Source: Pseudomonas shahriarae (GTDB taxonomy: Bacteria > Pseudomonadota > Gammaproteobacteria > Pseudomonadales > Pseudomonadaceae). From it: DNA of 64,000 bases. Under the pieces are notes generated by a model. That model was not told where the DNA came from, did no database searches, and was given only the letters and a program-made list of their open reading frames with translations. Shown here piece after piece: positions 26,417-35,879 of the stretch. Position numbers and translations under genes: made by a program. The stretch covers positions 372,001-436,000 of the forward strand of contig NZ_CP077085.1 of the NCBI RefSeq assembly GCF_014268455.2. Reading direction: 5' to 3'. Position 1 is the stretch's first letter, and each line of letters starts with the position of its first letter.

Positions 26417-27859
26417 ATGCAGCTTAAAGACACCCAGTTGTTCCGCCAGCAAGCCTTTATAGATGGCGCTTGGGTCGATGCGGACAACGGTCAAACGATC
26501 AAGGTCAACAACCCCGCGACTGGCGAGATCCTGGGCACCGTGCCGAAGATGGGCGCCGCCGAAACCCGTCGTGCCATCGAAGCCGCCGACAAGGCTTTGC
26601 CGGCCTGGCGCGCACTGACTGCCAAGGACCGTGCAAACAAGCTGCGTCGCTGGTTCGAGCTGATCATCGAGAACCAGGATGACCTGGCGCGTCTGATGAC
26701 CCTGGAGCAGGGCAAGCCGCTGGCCGAAGCCAAGGGCGAAATCGTCTACGCCGCTTCGTTTATCGAGTGGTTCGCCGAAGAGGCCAAGCGTATCTACGGG
26801 GACGTGATCCCTGGCCATCAGCCAGACAAGCGCCTGATCGTGATGAAGCAGCCGATCGGCGTCACCGCCGCCATCACGCCGTGGAACTTCCCGGCCGCGA
26901 TGATCACCCGTAAAGCCGGCCCGGCCCTGGCTGCCGGTTGCACCATGGTCCTCAAGCCTGCGTCGCAAACCCCGTTCTCGGCGTTTGCCCTGGCTGAGCT
27001 GGCCCAGCGTGCCGGGATTCCAAACGGCGTGTTCAGTGTGGTCTCCGGCAGCGCTGGCGATATCGGCAGCGAGCTGACCAGCAACCCGACCGTGCGTAAA
27101 TTGTCCTTCACCGGCTCGACCGAAATCGGTCGCCAGTTGATGGCCGAATGCGCCAAGGACATCAAGAAAGTTTCCCTGGAACTGGGCGGCAACGCGCCGT
27201 TCATCGTGTTCGACGACGCCGACCTGGATAAGGCCGTCGAAGGCGCGATCATCTCCAAGTACCGCAACAACGGCCAGACGTGCGTGTGCGCCAACCGTCT
27301 GTACATCCAGGATTCGGTGTACGACGCGTTCGCGGAAAAACTCAAAGTGGCCGTAGCCAAATTGAAGATCGGCAACGGTCTGGAAGAAGGCACCACGACT
27401 GGCCCGCTGATCGACGAAAAAGCCGTGGCCAAGGTCCAGGAACACATCGCCGATGCCTTGAGCAAAGGTGCGACCCTGTTGGCGGGCGGTAAGGTTATGG
27501 AAGGCAACTTCTTCGAGCCGACTATCCTCACCAACGTGCCGAAAAACGCTGCCGTGGCCAAGGAAGAAACCTTCGGCCCGCTGGCGCCGTTGTTCCGCTT
27601 CAAAGACGAAGCCGAAGTGATCGCGATGTCTAACGACACCGAATTTGGCCTGGCCTCCTACTTCTATGCCCGCGACCTGGGCCGTGTGTTCCGTGTGGCC
27701 GAGGCCCTGGAATACGGCATGGTCGGCGTCAACACCGGGCTGATCTCCAACGAAGTGGCGCCGTTTGGTGGTATCAAGGCGTCGGGCCTGGGCCGTGAAG
27801 GCTCCAAGTACGGTATCGAGGATTACCTGGAAATCAAATACCTCTGCCTGGGTATCTAA
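26417..27859 (+). CDS. gabD: NADP-dependent succinate-semialdehyde dehydrogenase
   Basis: A 480-residue aldehyde dehydrogenase that oxidises succinic semialdehyde to succinate, the last step of the GABA shunt. The start MQLKDTQLFRQQAFIDGAWV is typical of GabD; AAGGAA lies upstream of the ATG. It shows the cofactor segment FTGSTEIGRQL, the general base in LELGGNAP, and the catalytic cysteine near 289 in GQTCVCANR with the second Cys used for redox control in GabD. Length equals the family norm. gabT follows 180 bp downstream. Confidence 0.96.
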   Translation: MQLKDTQLFRQQAFIDGAWVDADNGQTIKVNNPATGEILGTVPKMGAAETRRAIEAADKALPAWRALTAKDRANKLRRWFELIIENQDDLARLMTLEQGKPLAEAKGEIVYAASFIEWFAEEAKRIYGDVIPGHQPDKRLIVMKQPIGVTAAITPWNFPAAMITRKAGPALAAGCTMVLKPASQTPFSAFALAELAQRAGIPNGVFSVVSGSAGDIGSELTSNPTVRKLSFTGSTEIGRQLMAECAKDIKKVSLELGGNAPFIVFDDADLDKAVEGAIISKYRNNGQTCVCANRLYIQDSVYDAFAEKLKVAVAKLKIGNGLEEGTTTGPLIDEKAVAKVQEHIADALSKGATLLAGGKVMEGNFFEPTILTNVPKNAAVAKEETFGPLAPLFRFKDEAEVIAMSNDTEFGLASYFYARDLGRVFRVAEALEYGMVGVNTGLISNEVAPFGGIKASGLGREGSKYGIEDYLEIKYLCLGI

Positions 27860-28039
27860 CCGGCAAGGTATCGCTGCAAACGCAAAGGGCACGAGAGCGC
27901 TGTCCCTTTGCGTGCTTCAAACCGTTATTCGAAGTGGCCGGGAAAGCTGTGGCAGTCGATCATCGCATGCTGCCGTAGTTGCCTCCCCGTCACGTATTCC
28001 TTGGACCACGCCACCCGATGAGTGGCGAATGAGGACTTT

Positions 28040-29320
28040 ATGAGCAACAAGACCAACGCTTCCTTGATGAAACGCCGCGAAGCCGCTGTACCGCGCGGTG
28101 TTGGCCAGATTCACCCTATCTTCGCCGAATCCGCGAAGAACGCCACCGTGACTGACGTTGAAGGTCGCGAGTTTATCGACTTCGCCGGCGGCATCGCCGT
28201 ACTGAACACCGGTCACCTGCACCCGAAAATCATCGCGGCCGTGACCGAGCAGTTGAGCAAGCTGACCCACACCTGCTTCCAGGTCCTGGCCTACGAGCCG
28301 TACGTGGAGCTGTGCGAAAAAGTTAACGCCAAGGTGCCAGGTGATTTCGCCAAGAAAACCCTGCTGGTCACCACCGGTTCCGAAGCCGTGGAAAACGCCG
28401 TGAAAATTGCGCGTGCCGCGACTGGCCGTGCCGGCGTGATCGCCTTCACCGGCGCTTACCACGGCCGCACCATGATGACCCTGGGCCTGACCGGCAAGGT
28501 CGTGCCGTACTCCGCTGGCATGGGCCTGATGCCAGGCGGTATCTTCCGTGCGCTGTACCCGAATGAGTTGCACGGCGTGAGCATCGACGACTCCATCGCC
28601 AGCATCGAACGCATCTTCAAGAACGATGCCGAGCCGCGTGATATCGCTGCCATCATCATCGAGCCGGTACAGGGCGAGGGCGGTTTCTATGTCGCGCCTA
28701 AAGCCTTCATGAAGCGCCTGCGCGAACTGTGCGACAAGCACGGCATCCTGCTGATCGCCGACGAAGTGCAAACCGGTGCCGGCCGTACCGGGACCTTCTT
28801 TGCCATGGAGCAGATGGGCGTTGCTGCCGACCTGACCACCTTTGCCAAATCCATCGCGGGCGGCTTCCCGTTGGCTGGCGTGTGCGGCAAGGCCGAATAC
28901 ATGGACGCCATTGCCCCAGGTGGCCTGGGTGGCACCTATGCCGGTAGCCCGATCGCGTGCGCCGCGGCCCTGGCCGTGATGGAAGTGTTCGAAGAAGAGC
29001 ATCTGCTGGACCGCTGCAAGGCTGTTGGCGAGCGTCTGGTCACTGGCCTGAAAGCCATCCAGGCCAAGTACCCGGTGATCGGCGAAGTGCGTGCCCTGGG
29101 CGCGATGATCGCGGTCGAGCTGTTCGAGGACGGCGACAGCCACAAGCCGAACGCTGCTGCGGTGGCCGCAGTGGTTGCCAAGGCGCGTGACAAGGGCCTG
29201 ATCCTGCTGTCGTGCGGCACCTACGGCAACGTGTTGCGCGTGCTGGTCCCGCTGACCTCGCCGGACGAGCAGTTGGACAAAGGTTTGGCGATCATCGAAG
29301 AGTGCTTCTCCGAGCTGTAA
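28040..29320 (+). CDS. gabT: 4-aminobutyrate aminotransferase
   Basis: A 426-residue class-III PLP aminotransferase that transfers the amino group of GABA to 2-oxoglutarate, giving succinic semialdehyde for GabD. The PLP lysine is at about 270 in TTFAKSIAGGFPL, preceded by LIADEVQTGAGRTG, whose Asp contacts the pyridine nitrogen; TTGSEAVENA binds the phosphate. The ATG at 28040 follows GAGGAC. A strong terminator comes 19 bp after the stop, closing the gabDT unit. Confidence 0.96.
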   Translation: MSNKTNASLMKRREAAVPRGVGQIHPIFAESAKNATVTDVEGREFIDFAGGIAVLNTGHLHPKIIAAVTEQLSKLTHTCFQVLAYEPYVELCEKVNAKVPGDFAKKTLLVTTGSEAVENAVKIARAATGRAGVIAFTGAYHGRTMMTLGLTGKVVPYSAGMGLMPGGIFRALYPNELHGVSIDDSIASIERIFKNDAEPRDIAAIIIEPVQGEGGFYVAPKAFMKRLRELCDKHGILLIADEVQTGAGRTGTFFAMEQMGVAADLTTFAKSIAGGFPLAGVCGKAEYMDAIAPGGLGGTYAGSPIACAAALAVMEVFEEEHLLDRCKAVGERLVTGLKAIQAKYPVIGEVRALGAMIAVELFEDGDSHKPNAAAVAAVVAKARDKGLILLSCGTYGNVLRVLVPLTSPDEQLDKGLAIIEECFSEL

Positions 29321-29339
29321 GCGCAGGTTGGCTGGATCG

Positions 29340-29366
29340 AAAAAACCCGCTTCGGCGGGTTTTTTT
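29340..29366 (+). terminator. Rho-independent terminator after gabT
   Basis: AAAAAACCCGC-TTCG-GCGGGTTTTTT: a stable stem closed by a UUCG tetraloop and followed by a T run. Confidence 0.93.
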
Positions 29367-29454
29367 GTGGGCTATGCACCTATTCAGGCCTTGTTCCTTG
29401 TACGCAGGTGCTTCCTTTGTCTAATGTGCAGGGATTGCCGATGGAGCGTGCTGC

Positions 29455-30666
29455 ATGACTGCTGTTGATTTACCTGCTGTGCCCCGTGTGCTGATTGCCG
29501 AGCCCGACCCCTGGTCGCGGGATCTGCTCAAGCAGGTGTTGTTGAATGTGCGCTGCGACGCGCGGCTGGATGTGTGCGCCGACGGGCAGCACGCCGCCGA
29601 GCTGCTGCGAGACAAACCCTACGATTTGATCATTGCCGATTGGGAGCTGCCGGGCGTTGACGGCCTGAGCCTGTTGCGCAGTGTGCGTCAGCGTCGGCGG
29701 GTGCCCGTGTTGCCGTTTATCCTGCTCAGTACACGCAATGACGGCGCCAGCGTGCGCGAGGCACTGCCGCTGGCGCCCACCGCCTACCTGACCAAGCCAC
29801 TGAACATGGAGGGTCTTACGCAACGCCTGCAGGATTTGTTGCTCAACGAAGGCGAAACGGTGTATTGCGAGCCCCCCGTCCTGGCGGCGGGCATGTCCTT
29901 GCCGGTGTTCCTGGAGCAGCGTCGCGAGCTGTCGGACGGCGCGCCGCTGCGGGTTGACGTCAAGGCGGCTGTGCAACGCAGCCTCACGCCGCAGGGGCTG
30001 GATCTCGAGCAGTTGGAAGAGCAGGTCAAGGTTGATCCACAGATCACCGCGGTGCTGATCGCCGCCGCCAACAGCGCCGGCCAGCACGGCACACCGGTGC
30101 AGACCCTGTCCATGGCGCTGCACAAACTGGCCGCCGGGCAGAGCATGAACCTGATCCTCGGCCTGGCCCTCAAGCACAACGTGATCCTCAGCGATGCCAG
30201 CCTGATGGAATACGCTGAGCGTTATTGGCAGTTGTCCCAGCGGACTGCGCAATACGGTCGTTCACTGGCGCGCATGCTCGATCTTGAACACGAACGCTGT
30301 TACAGCGCCGGTATTCTCCATCGGTTGGGCGACCTGGCCCTGCTGCGCAGCTTGCAGGAGTGGCGCCAGGGCGGTGGTGAGCTGGATGAGGCGTTGATTG
30401 GCGAGTCATTGTCCACCTTTGGCGCCAGCTATGGCTCGGCGCTGCGCACGCGTTGGCGCTTGCCCCTGGAGCTGCGCCAACTGATCGCGGCGACCTACTC
30501 CCTGGAAGGCGGGGTGTATTCCCGTGAGGCGCTGGTGATGAACATCGCGGCGCAACTGGCAGGGCTGACCGAGCATGAAGGGGTCGAGGCGTTGGCCAAG
30601 GGCAAGACGGCGAGGTTGCTCAAGGTCGGGTTTGCAGAGCTGACGCGTATCCGCAAGCCTGGGTAG
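29455..30666 (+). CDS. Response regulator with HDOD output domain
   Basis: A 403-residue cytosolic protein. The receiver domain (about 10-130) has the phospho-acceptor Asp62 in LIIADWELPG, acidic residues in AEPDPW, a switch Thr (LLSTRND) and the conserved Lys in YLTKPLN. The C-terminal HDOD domain (about 165-390) contains DPQITAVLIAAANSA and the HD-like GILHRLGDLALL. HDOD regulators in Pseudomonas act in signalling and motility or biofilm control, mostly as protein-protein modules without enzyme activity. No kinase gene is adjacent. Confidence 0.87.
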   Translation: MTAVDLPAVPRVLIAEPDPWSRDLLKQVLLNVRCDARLDVCADGQHAAELLRDKPYDLIIADWELPGVDGLSLLRSVRQRRRVPVLPFILLSTRNDGASVREALPLAPTAYLTKPLNMEGLTQRLQDLLLNEGETVYCEPPVLAAGMSLPVFLEQRRELSDGAPLRVDVKAAVQRSLTPQGLDLEQLEEQVKVDPQITAVLIAAANSAGQHGTPVQTLSMALHKLAAGQSMNLILGLALKHNVILSDASLMEYAERYWQLSQRTAQYGRSLARMLDLEHERCYSAGILHRLGDLALLRSLQEWRQGGGELDEALIGESLSTFGASYGSALRTRWRLPLELRQLIAATYSLEGGVYSREALVMNIAAQLAGLTEHEGVEALAKGKTARLLKVGFAELTRIRKPG

Positions 30667-30701
30667 GCGCTGTGTCCGCCAGCAACAATGCTGAATGTGC
30701 C

Positions 30702-30816
30702 GCCGCCATCGTAGCCTCGCTAAAGCTCGACAACTCCCACATTTGATTTGTGGTGTGTCCAGAACTCCCAGCCTGGTCGAGCTCCCCTGTGGGAGCGGGC
30801 TTGCCCGCGATGGCGG
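30702..30816. repeat. REP arms of two subfamilies
   Basis: CCGCCGCCATCGTAGCCTCGCTAAAGCTCGACAACTCCCACA (same subfamily as 1399-1508) is followed by TGTGGGAGCGGGCTTGCCCGCGATGGCGG. Mixed pair in the gap between two convergent genes. Confidence 0.7.
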
Positions 30817-30858
30817 TGGTCCAGGCGCTATTGTTTAGCGCCGTGAAAGGGCAGGCAT

Positions 30859-31863
30859 TCAGCCGACAATCACCCGGTTCTTGCCCTGGCGCTTGGCTTC
30901 ATACATGGCCGCATCAGCCCGGGCGAACAGGCTATCAAGGCTTGCATCTGCGGCGGTGAGGCTGGCCAGGCCCTGGCTGACGGTCACGCCATAAAGCCGG
31001 CCGTCATGGCTGAACTCCAGTTGGCGCACTTCCTGCCCCAGGCGTTCGGCGACCTGCATGGCCCTTTCCGGTTCGCATCCTGGCAGCACCGCAGCAAATT
31101 CTTCGCCGCCAATGCGCCCGAACAGGTCGCCACGGCGCAATACCCCGCGGCCGCTCTCGGCGATACGCAATAACACCTGATCGCCCTCCAGGTGGCCGTA
31201 GGTGTCGTTGATGGCCTTGAAGTTATCTATATCCAGCAACAGGAAGGCCAGGGGCAGGCCTTGGGTGCAGGCACGTTCGAATTCGTGATGGGCGCACTCG
31301 AAGAAATGGCGACGGTTGCTGCTGCGGGTTAGCACGTCGGTGGTGGCCAGGCGCTGCAGCTCGAGTTCCAGGTGCTTTTTTTCGGTGATGTCCTCAGCGA
31401 TGCCCACCACAATCAACGGTTTCCCTGGGGTGGCCTGTTGGTTGGTGAAGCACTTGTCGCTGAGCCAGCGGATCTGCCCGTCTGCGGTGATGATGCGGTA
31501 CTGGCGATTCTCGACCGCCCCCAGCTCCAGCACCTGGGCCAGGCTGTGCTCGGCGTAATGCTGGTCTTCGGGGTGGATGCTGTCGCGCCAGCCACGGTGC
31601 TCGGCCAACAGTAGGCTGGCCGAGCGCCCGAAGATGCGCTCATAGGCCGGGCTTACGTACAGCACGCGGCGGGTCTCCCACTCGATGGCCCAGAGCACGG
31701 CGTTCACACTGACCAGCAGCGAGCTCAACAGCTGTTCACGCTGGCTCAGACGCTCCACTTCGCCCTGGGCATGCATCAACGCCAGCAAGGTAGCGGCAGC
31801 CGGCCGGGACGTATCCGTTGAGTCAGGCGTGGTGGGGATCGGGGAGTCCGTTTCGTGGACCAT
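30859..31863 (-). CDS. PAS domain diguanylate cyclase (GGEEF)
   Basis: A 334-residue cytosolic protein without membrane segments. The ATG at 31863 follows GAGAGAA; a GTG at 31869 is possible. After an N-terminal helical lead comes a PAS/PAC domain (about 45-160: LWAIEWETRRVLYVSPAYERIFG ... TADGQIRWLSDKCF). The GGDEF domain (about 170-334) has the active-site variant GGEEF in LFGRIGGEEFAAVLPG and DIDNFKAINDTYGHLEGD, so it should be an active cyclase making c-di-GMP. No RxxD I-site was seen at the usual place before GGEEF. Confidence 0.9.
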   Translation of the reverse strand: MVHETDSPIPTTPDSTDTSRPAAATLLALMHAQGEVERLSQREQLLSSLLVSVNAVLWAIEWETRRVLYVSPAYERIFGRSASLLLAEHRGWRDSIHPEDQHYAEHSLAQVLELGAVENRQYRIITADGQIRWLSDKCFTNQQATPGKPLIVVGIAEDITEKKHLELELQRLATTDVLTRSSNRRHFFECAHHEFERACTQGLPLAFLLLDIDNFKAINDTYGHLEGDQVLLRIAESGRGVLRRGDLFGRIGGEEFAAVLPGCEPERAMQVAERLGQEVRQLEFSHDGRLYGVTVSQGLASLTAADASLDSLFARADAAMYEAKRQGKNRVIVG

Positions 31864-32019
31864 CGGCACAATTCTCTCTGGACATGCCGCAGCATTGAAC
31901 AGCAGTCAAAACAAGGCCCGCCAGGATGGCGAAGTGTTGTTTGAGAGAGGGGAATTGCAGCTAAGTTCCGTTATCAGTCGCGATTGAGAGGGAATGTTCG
32001 GTGACTGTGAAATGGCGCC

Positions 32020-32063
32020 AAAAAACTGTGGAGCCGGTAAGGACTGGGTGTCCTCCCGGCTCC
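32020..32063 (-). terminator. Terminator of desA
   Basis: Read on the minus strand, GGAGCCGG, then AGGAC-loop-GTCCT nested inside, then CCGGCTCC, and a short gap to GTTTTTT. It lies 9 bp past the desA stop. Confidence 0.8.
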
Positions 32064-32071
32064 TGCAACAC

Positions 32072-33256
32072 CTAGGCGTTTGCGGGGCGCAACGAGTAGG
32101 TTTTCAACTGGTGGGCAAAGTCGCGCAGGGATTGGATCCCGCTGGCCTCGGCCTCGTGCACCCACTCCTTGATGGCCGCGAGCATGTCATGCCCGTTGCT
32201 GCTGGTCTTGAGCCAGATCTGTTGCAGCGCCAGGCGCTTTTCGTAGATCACCTTCAAGGCCTGGCTGTGCTCCAGCATGCTCTGGATGCGCACATGGTGA
32301 CGCTCATCCAGCAGGCTGGTTTCCCGTGACAGCAGGCGCTTGGCCCGGTGGAACTGGTGGCGTACCGAATGATCGACCTTCTCCAGTTCTTGCTTGACCA
32401 GCGGCGCAATCACCAACTTGCGGTACTGGGCCATGATCTGGAAGCGGTTGTTGAGGATCGCCATGGCGGTGTCCATGTCCAGGTGGCCCTTGCCTTCCAC
32501 CCGATGGGCAATCGGCGCCACGCGCTGCACCTTGGCCAGGCGCAGGAAGCTGAACACTTGGATCCAGGCCCAGCCCAGGTCGAATTCCCACTTCTTCACC
32601 GACAGTTTGGCGGAGTTGGGGTAGGTGTGATGATTGTTATGCAGCTCTTCGCCACCGACGATGATGCCCCACGGCACCAGGTTGGTCGCCGCGTCGCGGC
32701 ATTCGAAGTTGCGATAACCGATGGCATGCCCCAGGCCGTTGATCACACCGGCGGCCCAGAACGGGATCCACATCATCTGGATCGCCCAGATGGTGATGCC
32801 GATGGTGCCGAACAGCAGCACGTCGATAACGCCCATGAGGGCCACGCCCAGCAGCGGATAGCGGGTATAGAGCTTGCGTTCGATCCAGTCGTCCGGGCAG
32901 TTCTTGCCGTAGATGCGCAGGGTCTCGGGGTTTTCCGCCTCGGCGCGGTACAACTCGGCTCCTTTGCGCAGGACCGTGGACAGGCCCTTGATCACCGGGC
33001 TGTGGGGATCGTCGACGGTTTCGCACTTGGCGTGGTGTTTGCGGTGGATAGCGGTCCATTCGCGGGTATTCTGCGCCGTGGTCAACCACAGCCAGAAGCG
33101 GAAGAAGTGTTTCAGGCCAGCATTGAGCTCCAGGGAGCGGTGGGCTGAATAGCGGTGTAGATAGACCGTGACACCGATAATGGTCACGTGGGTCATCAAC
33201 AGAGTGACTGCCACCAGTTGCCAGGCTGACAAGTCAAGAAAACCGTTGTACCACAT
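32072..33256 (-). CDS. desA: Acyl-lipid delta-9 fatty-acid desaturase
   Basis: A 394-residue membrane di-iron desaturase. The three histidine boxes are intact: HRYSAHR (34-40), HRKHH (71-75) and HNNHH (206-210). Hydrophobic segments lie at about 12-32, 48-62 and 135-175. The long C-terminal cytosolic tail (about 250-394) matches P. aeruginosa DesA, which introduces delta-9 double bonds into phospholipid acyl chains and helps keep the membrane fluid in the cold. It is divergent from a PAS-GGDEF-EAL gene, the same pair as PA0286/PA0285. Confidence 0.92.
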   Translation of the reverse strand: MWYNGFLDLSAWQLVAVTLLMTHVTIIGVTVYLHRYSAHRSLELNAGLKHFFRFWLWLTTAQNTREWTAIHRKHHAKCETVDDPHSPVIKGLSTVLRKGAELYRAEAENPETLRIYGKNCPDDWIERKLYTRYPLLGVALMGVIDVLLFGTIGITIWAIQMMWIPFWAAGVINGLGHAIGYRNFECRDAATNLVPWGIIVGGEELHNNHHTYPNSAKLSVKKWEFDLGWAWIQVFSFLRLAKVQRVAPIAHRVEGKGHLDMDTAMAILNNRFQIMAQYRKLVIAPLVKQELEKVDHSVRHQFHRAKRLLSRETSLLDERHHVRIQSMLEHSQALKVIYEKRLALQQIWLKTSSNGHDMLAAIKEWVHEAEASGIQSLRDFAHQLKTYSLRPANA

Positions 33257-33365
33257 AGGCTGTATGGCCCTCAGATAAAGATAAGAACAGCTGACGCATT
33301 ATCACTTAGCCTACAGATAAAACCAGTCACCCTTTCAGATAGGAGTGACGAGATGTTACTTGTCC

Positions 33366-33371
33366 TATAAT
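33366..33371 (+). promoter_or_regulatory. Possible -10 box of the PAS-GGDEF-EAL gene
   Basis: A perfect TATAAT lies 51 bp before the ATG in the desA divergent gap. No good -35 is seen at 17 bp, so an activator or another sigma factor may be needed. Confidence 0.35.
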
Positions 33372-33421
33372 CCGCAGATTCTGTAAGGCGATTCTGTTTT
33401 TTAGTAAGGATTACTAGTCAT

Positions 33422-35332
33422 ATGCTGCTTTCATACCGAGGTGCCCTGCGTGCAGGGCTGGTGTACTTGTTGCTTTCGGTCTTGTGGATACAGCTCAGTC
33501 AGCAGGTATTTATCAATTTTATTGATGAACCCAAGGAAATGATTCACTGGCAGATACTGCGCGGCTACCTGTGGGTGACCCTCAGCGCCCTGTTTATTTT
33601 CCTGTTGTGCGCCCGCAGCGCCCGCAACCATCGCATCCAGCAACCCTTGACGGAAAACCGCGAGCGCCTGCGCCAGGCGGCGGCGGTGTTCGATTGCACC
33701 CGCGAAGGGGTGCTGGTCACCGACGCCCGCGGGCAGATAGTCCACGTCAACCGCGCGTTTATTGAAATCACCGGTTACCAGGTGGAAGACGTGATGGGCC
33801 GCCAGCCGAGCCTGTTCAAGTCCGGGCGCCATTCGCCGGACTTTTATGAGCAGATGTTTCGCGCGCTCAACCAAGAGGGCGAGTGGAGCGGCGAGATCTG
33901 GAACCGGCGTAAAAGCGGGGAAATTTATCCACAGTGGCAAACCATCCGTGTCATCCATGATGACCAGGGCCAGGTCAGCCATTACGTGGCGGTGTTTTCT
34001 GACATCAGTGCCATCAAGCACTCCGAGCACGAACTGGCGCACCTGGCCCACCACGACCCGTTGACCGACCTGCCCAACCGCCTGCTGTTCACCGACCGCG
34101 CCGAGCAGGCGCTGGCCTCGGCGCAGATTCACAAGCGTGGCTGTGCGCTGTTGATGCTGGATCTGGACCACTTCAAGATCATCAACGACAGCCTGGGTCA
34201 TAACGTCGGCGACCAGTTGCTCAAGGCCGTGGGCGAGCGCCTGCAGGGCTTGTTCGGTCCCGGCGTGACTTTGGCGCGCCTGGGTGGCGATGAGTTCGCG
34301 GTGCTGGCGGAAAGTTGTCCACAGGTGGTCCAGGCGGCCGCCCTGGCCCAGCGCATCATTGACGGCATGAAGCAGCCGTTCGTGTTCAACGGCCACCAGC
34401 TGTTTGTCAGCGTCAGTATTGGCATCAGCCTGTTCCCCAGCGATGCCCTGAGTGCCGAACAGTTGCTGCGCAACGCCGACTCCGCGTTGTTCAAGGCCAA
34501 GAGTTCCGGGCGCGAAGGCTACGCCCTGTACACCGAGGAACTGACCGCCCACGCCCAGCACCGGATCGAGATCGGCAATGAGCTGCGTCGCGCCCTCGAT
34601 CAGCAAGAGCTGCGGGTCTACTACCAGCCGGTCCACGACCTGCAAACCAGCCGGATGATTGGTGTGGAAGCCCTGGTGCGCTGGCAGCACCCGCTGCGCG
34701 GCCTGGTGTCACCGGCAGAATTTATCCCGATTGCCGAACGCACCGGGTTGATCGCCGAGATTGACGGCTGGGTCATGGAGCAGGCCTGTCGCCAGATGTG
34801 CCAGTGGCTGGCAGACGGCAAGAACCTGTCCTTTATGGCGGTCAATATCTCCAGCCGCCTGTTTGCCCGCCACGAATTGTACGAGCAGGTGGCCAAGGTG
34901 CTGCACGACACCGGCCTGGACCCGGCGAAGCTGGAACTGGAAGTCACCGAAAGCGCAGTGATGGACGACCCGGAAGTGGCCCTGGAACAACTGCACCGCC
35001 TGCGCGAACTGGGCCTGAGCCTGGCCATCGACGACTTCGGCACTGGCTATTCGTCACTGCTGCGCCTCAAGCGGTTGCCGGTGCAGAAGCTGAAAATCGA
35101 CCAGGGCTTCGTCGCCGGCCTGCCGTGGGATGAAGACGATGCGGCGATTGTGCGGGTGGTCATCGCCCTGGCGCAGAGCATGGGTATGCAGGTGCAAGCC
35201 GAGGGTATCGAGCAGATGGAACAGGCACGGTTCCTGTTGAATCACCAATGCGACCTGGGCCAGGGCTACTGGTTTGGCCGGCCGATGCTGGCGGCAGAGA
35301 TTGATTGGGCCCTGGCCCCCGCCATCCACTAA
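33422..35332 (+). CDS. PAS-GGDEF-EAL protein (c-di-GMP turnover)
   Basis: A 636-residue inner-membrane protein with two N-terminal helices (about 10-28 and 45-64), a PAS domain (about 75-200, REGVLVTDARGQIVHVNRAF), a GGDEF domain with an intact LGGDEFAVL, and an EAL domain with intact GVEALVRWQHP, VNISSRLF, ELEVTESAVM and DDFGTGYSSL. The EAL signature residues for metal and catalysis are present, so phosphodiesterase activity is likely. Position beside desA makes it the counterpart of P. aeruginosa PA0285, reported as a phosphodiesterase (PipA). TAAGGAT precedes the ATG. Confidence 0.92.
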   Translation: MLLSYRGALRAGLVYLLLSVLWIQLSQQVFINFIDEPKEMIHWQILRGYLWVTLSALFIFLLCARSARNHRIQQPLTENRERLRQAAAVFDCTREGVLVTDARGQIVHVNRAFIEITGYQVEDVMGRQPSLFKSGRHSPDFYEQMFRALNQEGEWSGEIWNRRKSGEIYPQWQTIRVIHDDQGQVSHYVAVFSDISAIKHSEHELAHLAHHDPLTDLPNRLLFTDRAEQALASAQIHKRGCALLMLDLDHFKIINDSLGHNVGDQLLKAVGERLQGLFGPGVTLARLGGDEFAVLAESCPQVVQAAALAQRIIDGMKQPFVFNGHQLFVSVSIGISLFPSDALSAEQLLRNADSALFKAKSSGREGYALYTEELTAHAQHRIEIGNELRRALDQQELRVYYQPVHDLQTSRMIGVEALVRWQHPLRGLVSPAEFIPIAERTGLIAEIDGWVMEQACRQMCQWLADGKNLSFMAVNISSRLFARHELYEQVAKVLHDTGLDPAKLELEVTESAVMDDPEVALEQLHRLRELGLSLAIDDFGTGYSSLLRLKRLPVQKLKIDQGFVAGLPWDEDDAAIVRVVIALAQSMGMQVQAEGIEQMEQARFLLNHQCDLGQGYWFGRPMLAAEIDWALAPAIH

Positions 35333-35365
35333 CCCCACCCTCCGGGGTTGGAATGCAATAAAAAA

Positions 35366-35455
35366 TGTGGGAGCGGGCTTGCCCGCGATAGCGGTGTATC
35401 AGTGCCAGATTTACTGGCTGACACTCCGTCATCGCGGGCAAGCCCGCTCCCACAT
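35366..35455. repeat. REPIN (near-perfect inverted pair)
   Basis: TGTGGGAGCGGGCTTGCCCGCGATAGCGG... and its inverted copy ending CGCGGGCAAGCCCGCTCCCACA. The best-preserved REPIN of the window; it follows the PAS-GGDEF-EAL gene and may help end its transcript. Confidence 0.9.
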
Positions 35456-35516
35456 TTTTATCTGCGCACGCCTTAACGTCGTGTCCTGCCTGAAAATTCT
35501 TTCTGGTTATATAAAC

Positions 35517-35541
35517 ATTCTTAAATAGTATTTTTAAGAAT
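35517..35541. promoter_or_regulatory. AT-rich palindrome upstream of oscA (candidate CysB region)
   Basis: ATTCTTAAA-N7-TTTAAGAAT, a perfect 9-bp inverted repeat, lies 80 bp before oscA, just behind TGGTTATATAAACATTC. Sulfur-starvation promoters of Pseudomonas controlled by CysB show similar AT-rich, weakly symmetric sites. Assignment to CysB is inferred from the sulfate genes downstream. Confidence 0.45.
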
Positions 35542-35621
35542 ATCAGCGCTTATCTACTATCGCTCTCACGCCGCAAGCAGTGCCGCCACTGCCAGGCACT
35601 TCTCATTTCAGGAGCACGACC

Positions 35622-35804
35622 ATGAGCGCATCTCTACGCAGCGTCGACGGCCAGGACGAAGCAGCCATTTTGCGCGAGATCCAAAGCGCATTGCGTGACC
35701 TGCGTTTCGGCGCAGTGGAAATCACCGTACACAACGCCCAAGTGGTGCAGATCGAACGTAAAGAGAAATTCCGCTTGCAGAGCCCGGGCAACAAAACGAG
35801 CTGA
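35622..35804 (+). CDS. oscA: OscA, small sulfur-starvation protein (DUF2292)
   Basis: A 60-residue protein with core AILREIQSALRDLRFGAVEI followed by TVHNAQVVQIERKEKFRL, the DUF2292 pattern. In Pseudomonas the gene ahead of sbp-cysTWA is oscA, needed for growth on organosulfur compounds and for chromate tolerance through sulfur supply. GGAG precedes the ATG by seven bases. Cotranscription with sbp is probable (75-bp gap). Confidence 0.9.
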   Translation: MSASLRSVDGQDEAAILREIQSALRDLRFGAVEITVHNAQVVQIERKEKFRLQSPGNKTS

Positions 35805-35879
35805 GCCAAGACGGCGCTTCGATTGCAGGACCCGTACTTATAAGAAAAGCCAACACCCAAGAATTTCAGGAGCTTGTCT

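Noticed and set aside
26402..29143. Minus-strand frames of about 400-500 codons opposite gabD and gabT
   Set aside because: Shadow translations rich in Gly, His and Gln; the plus-strand enzymes have all catalytic motifs.
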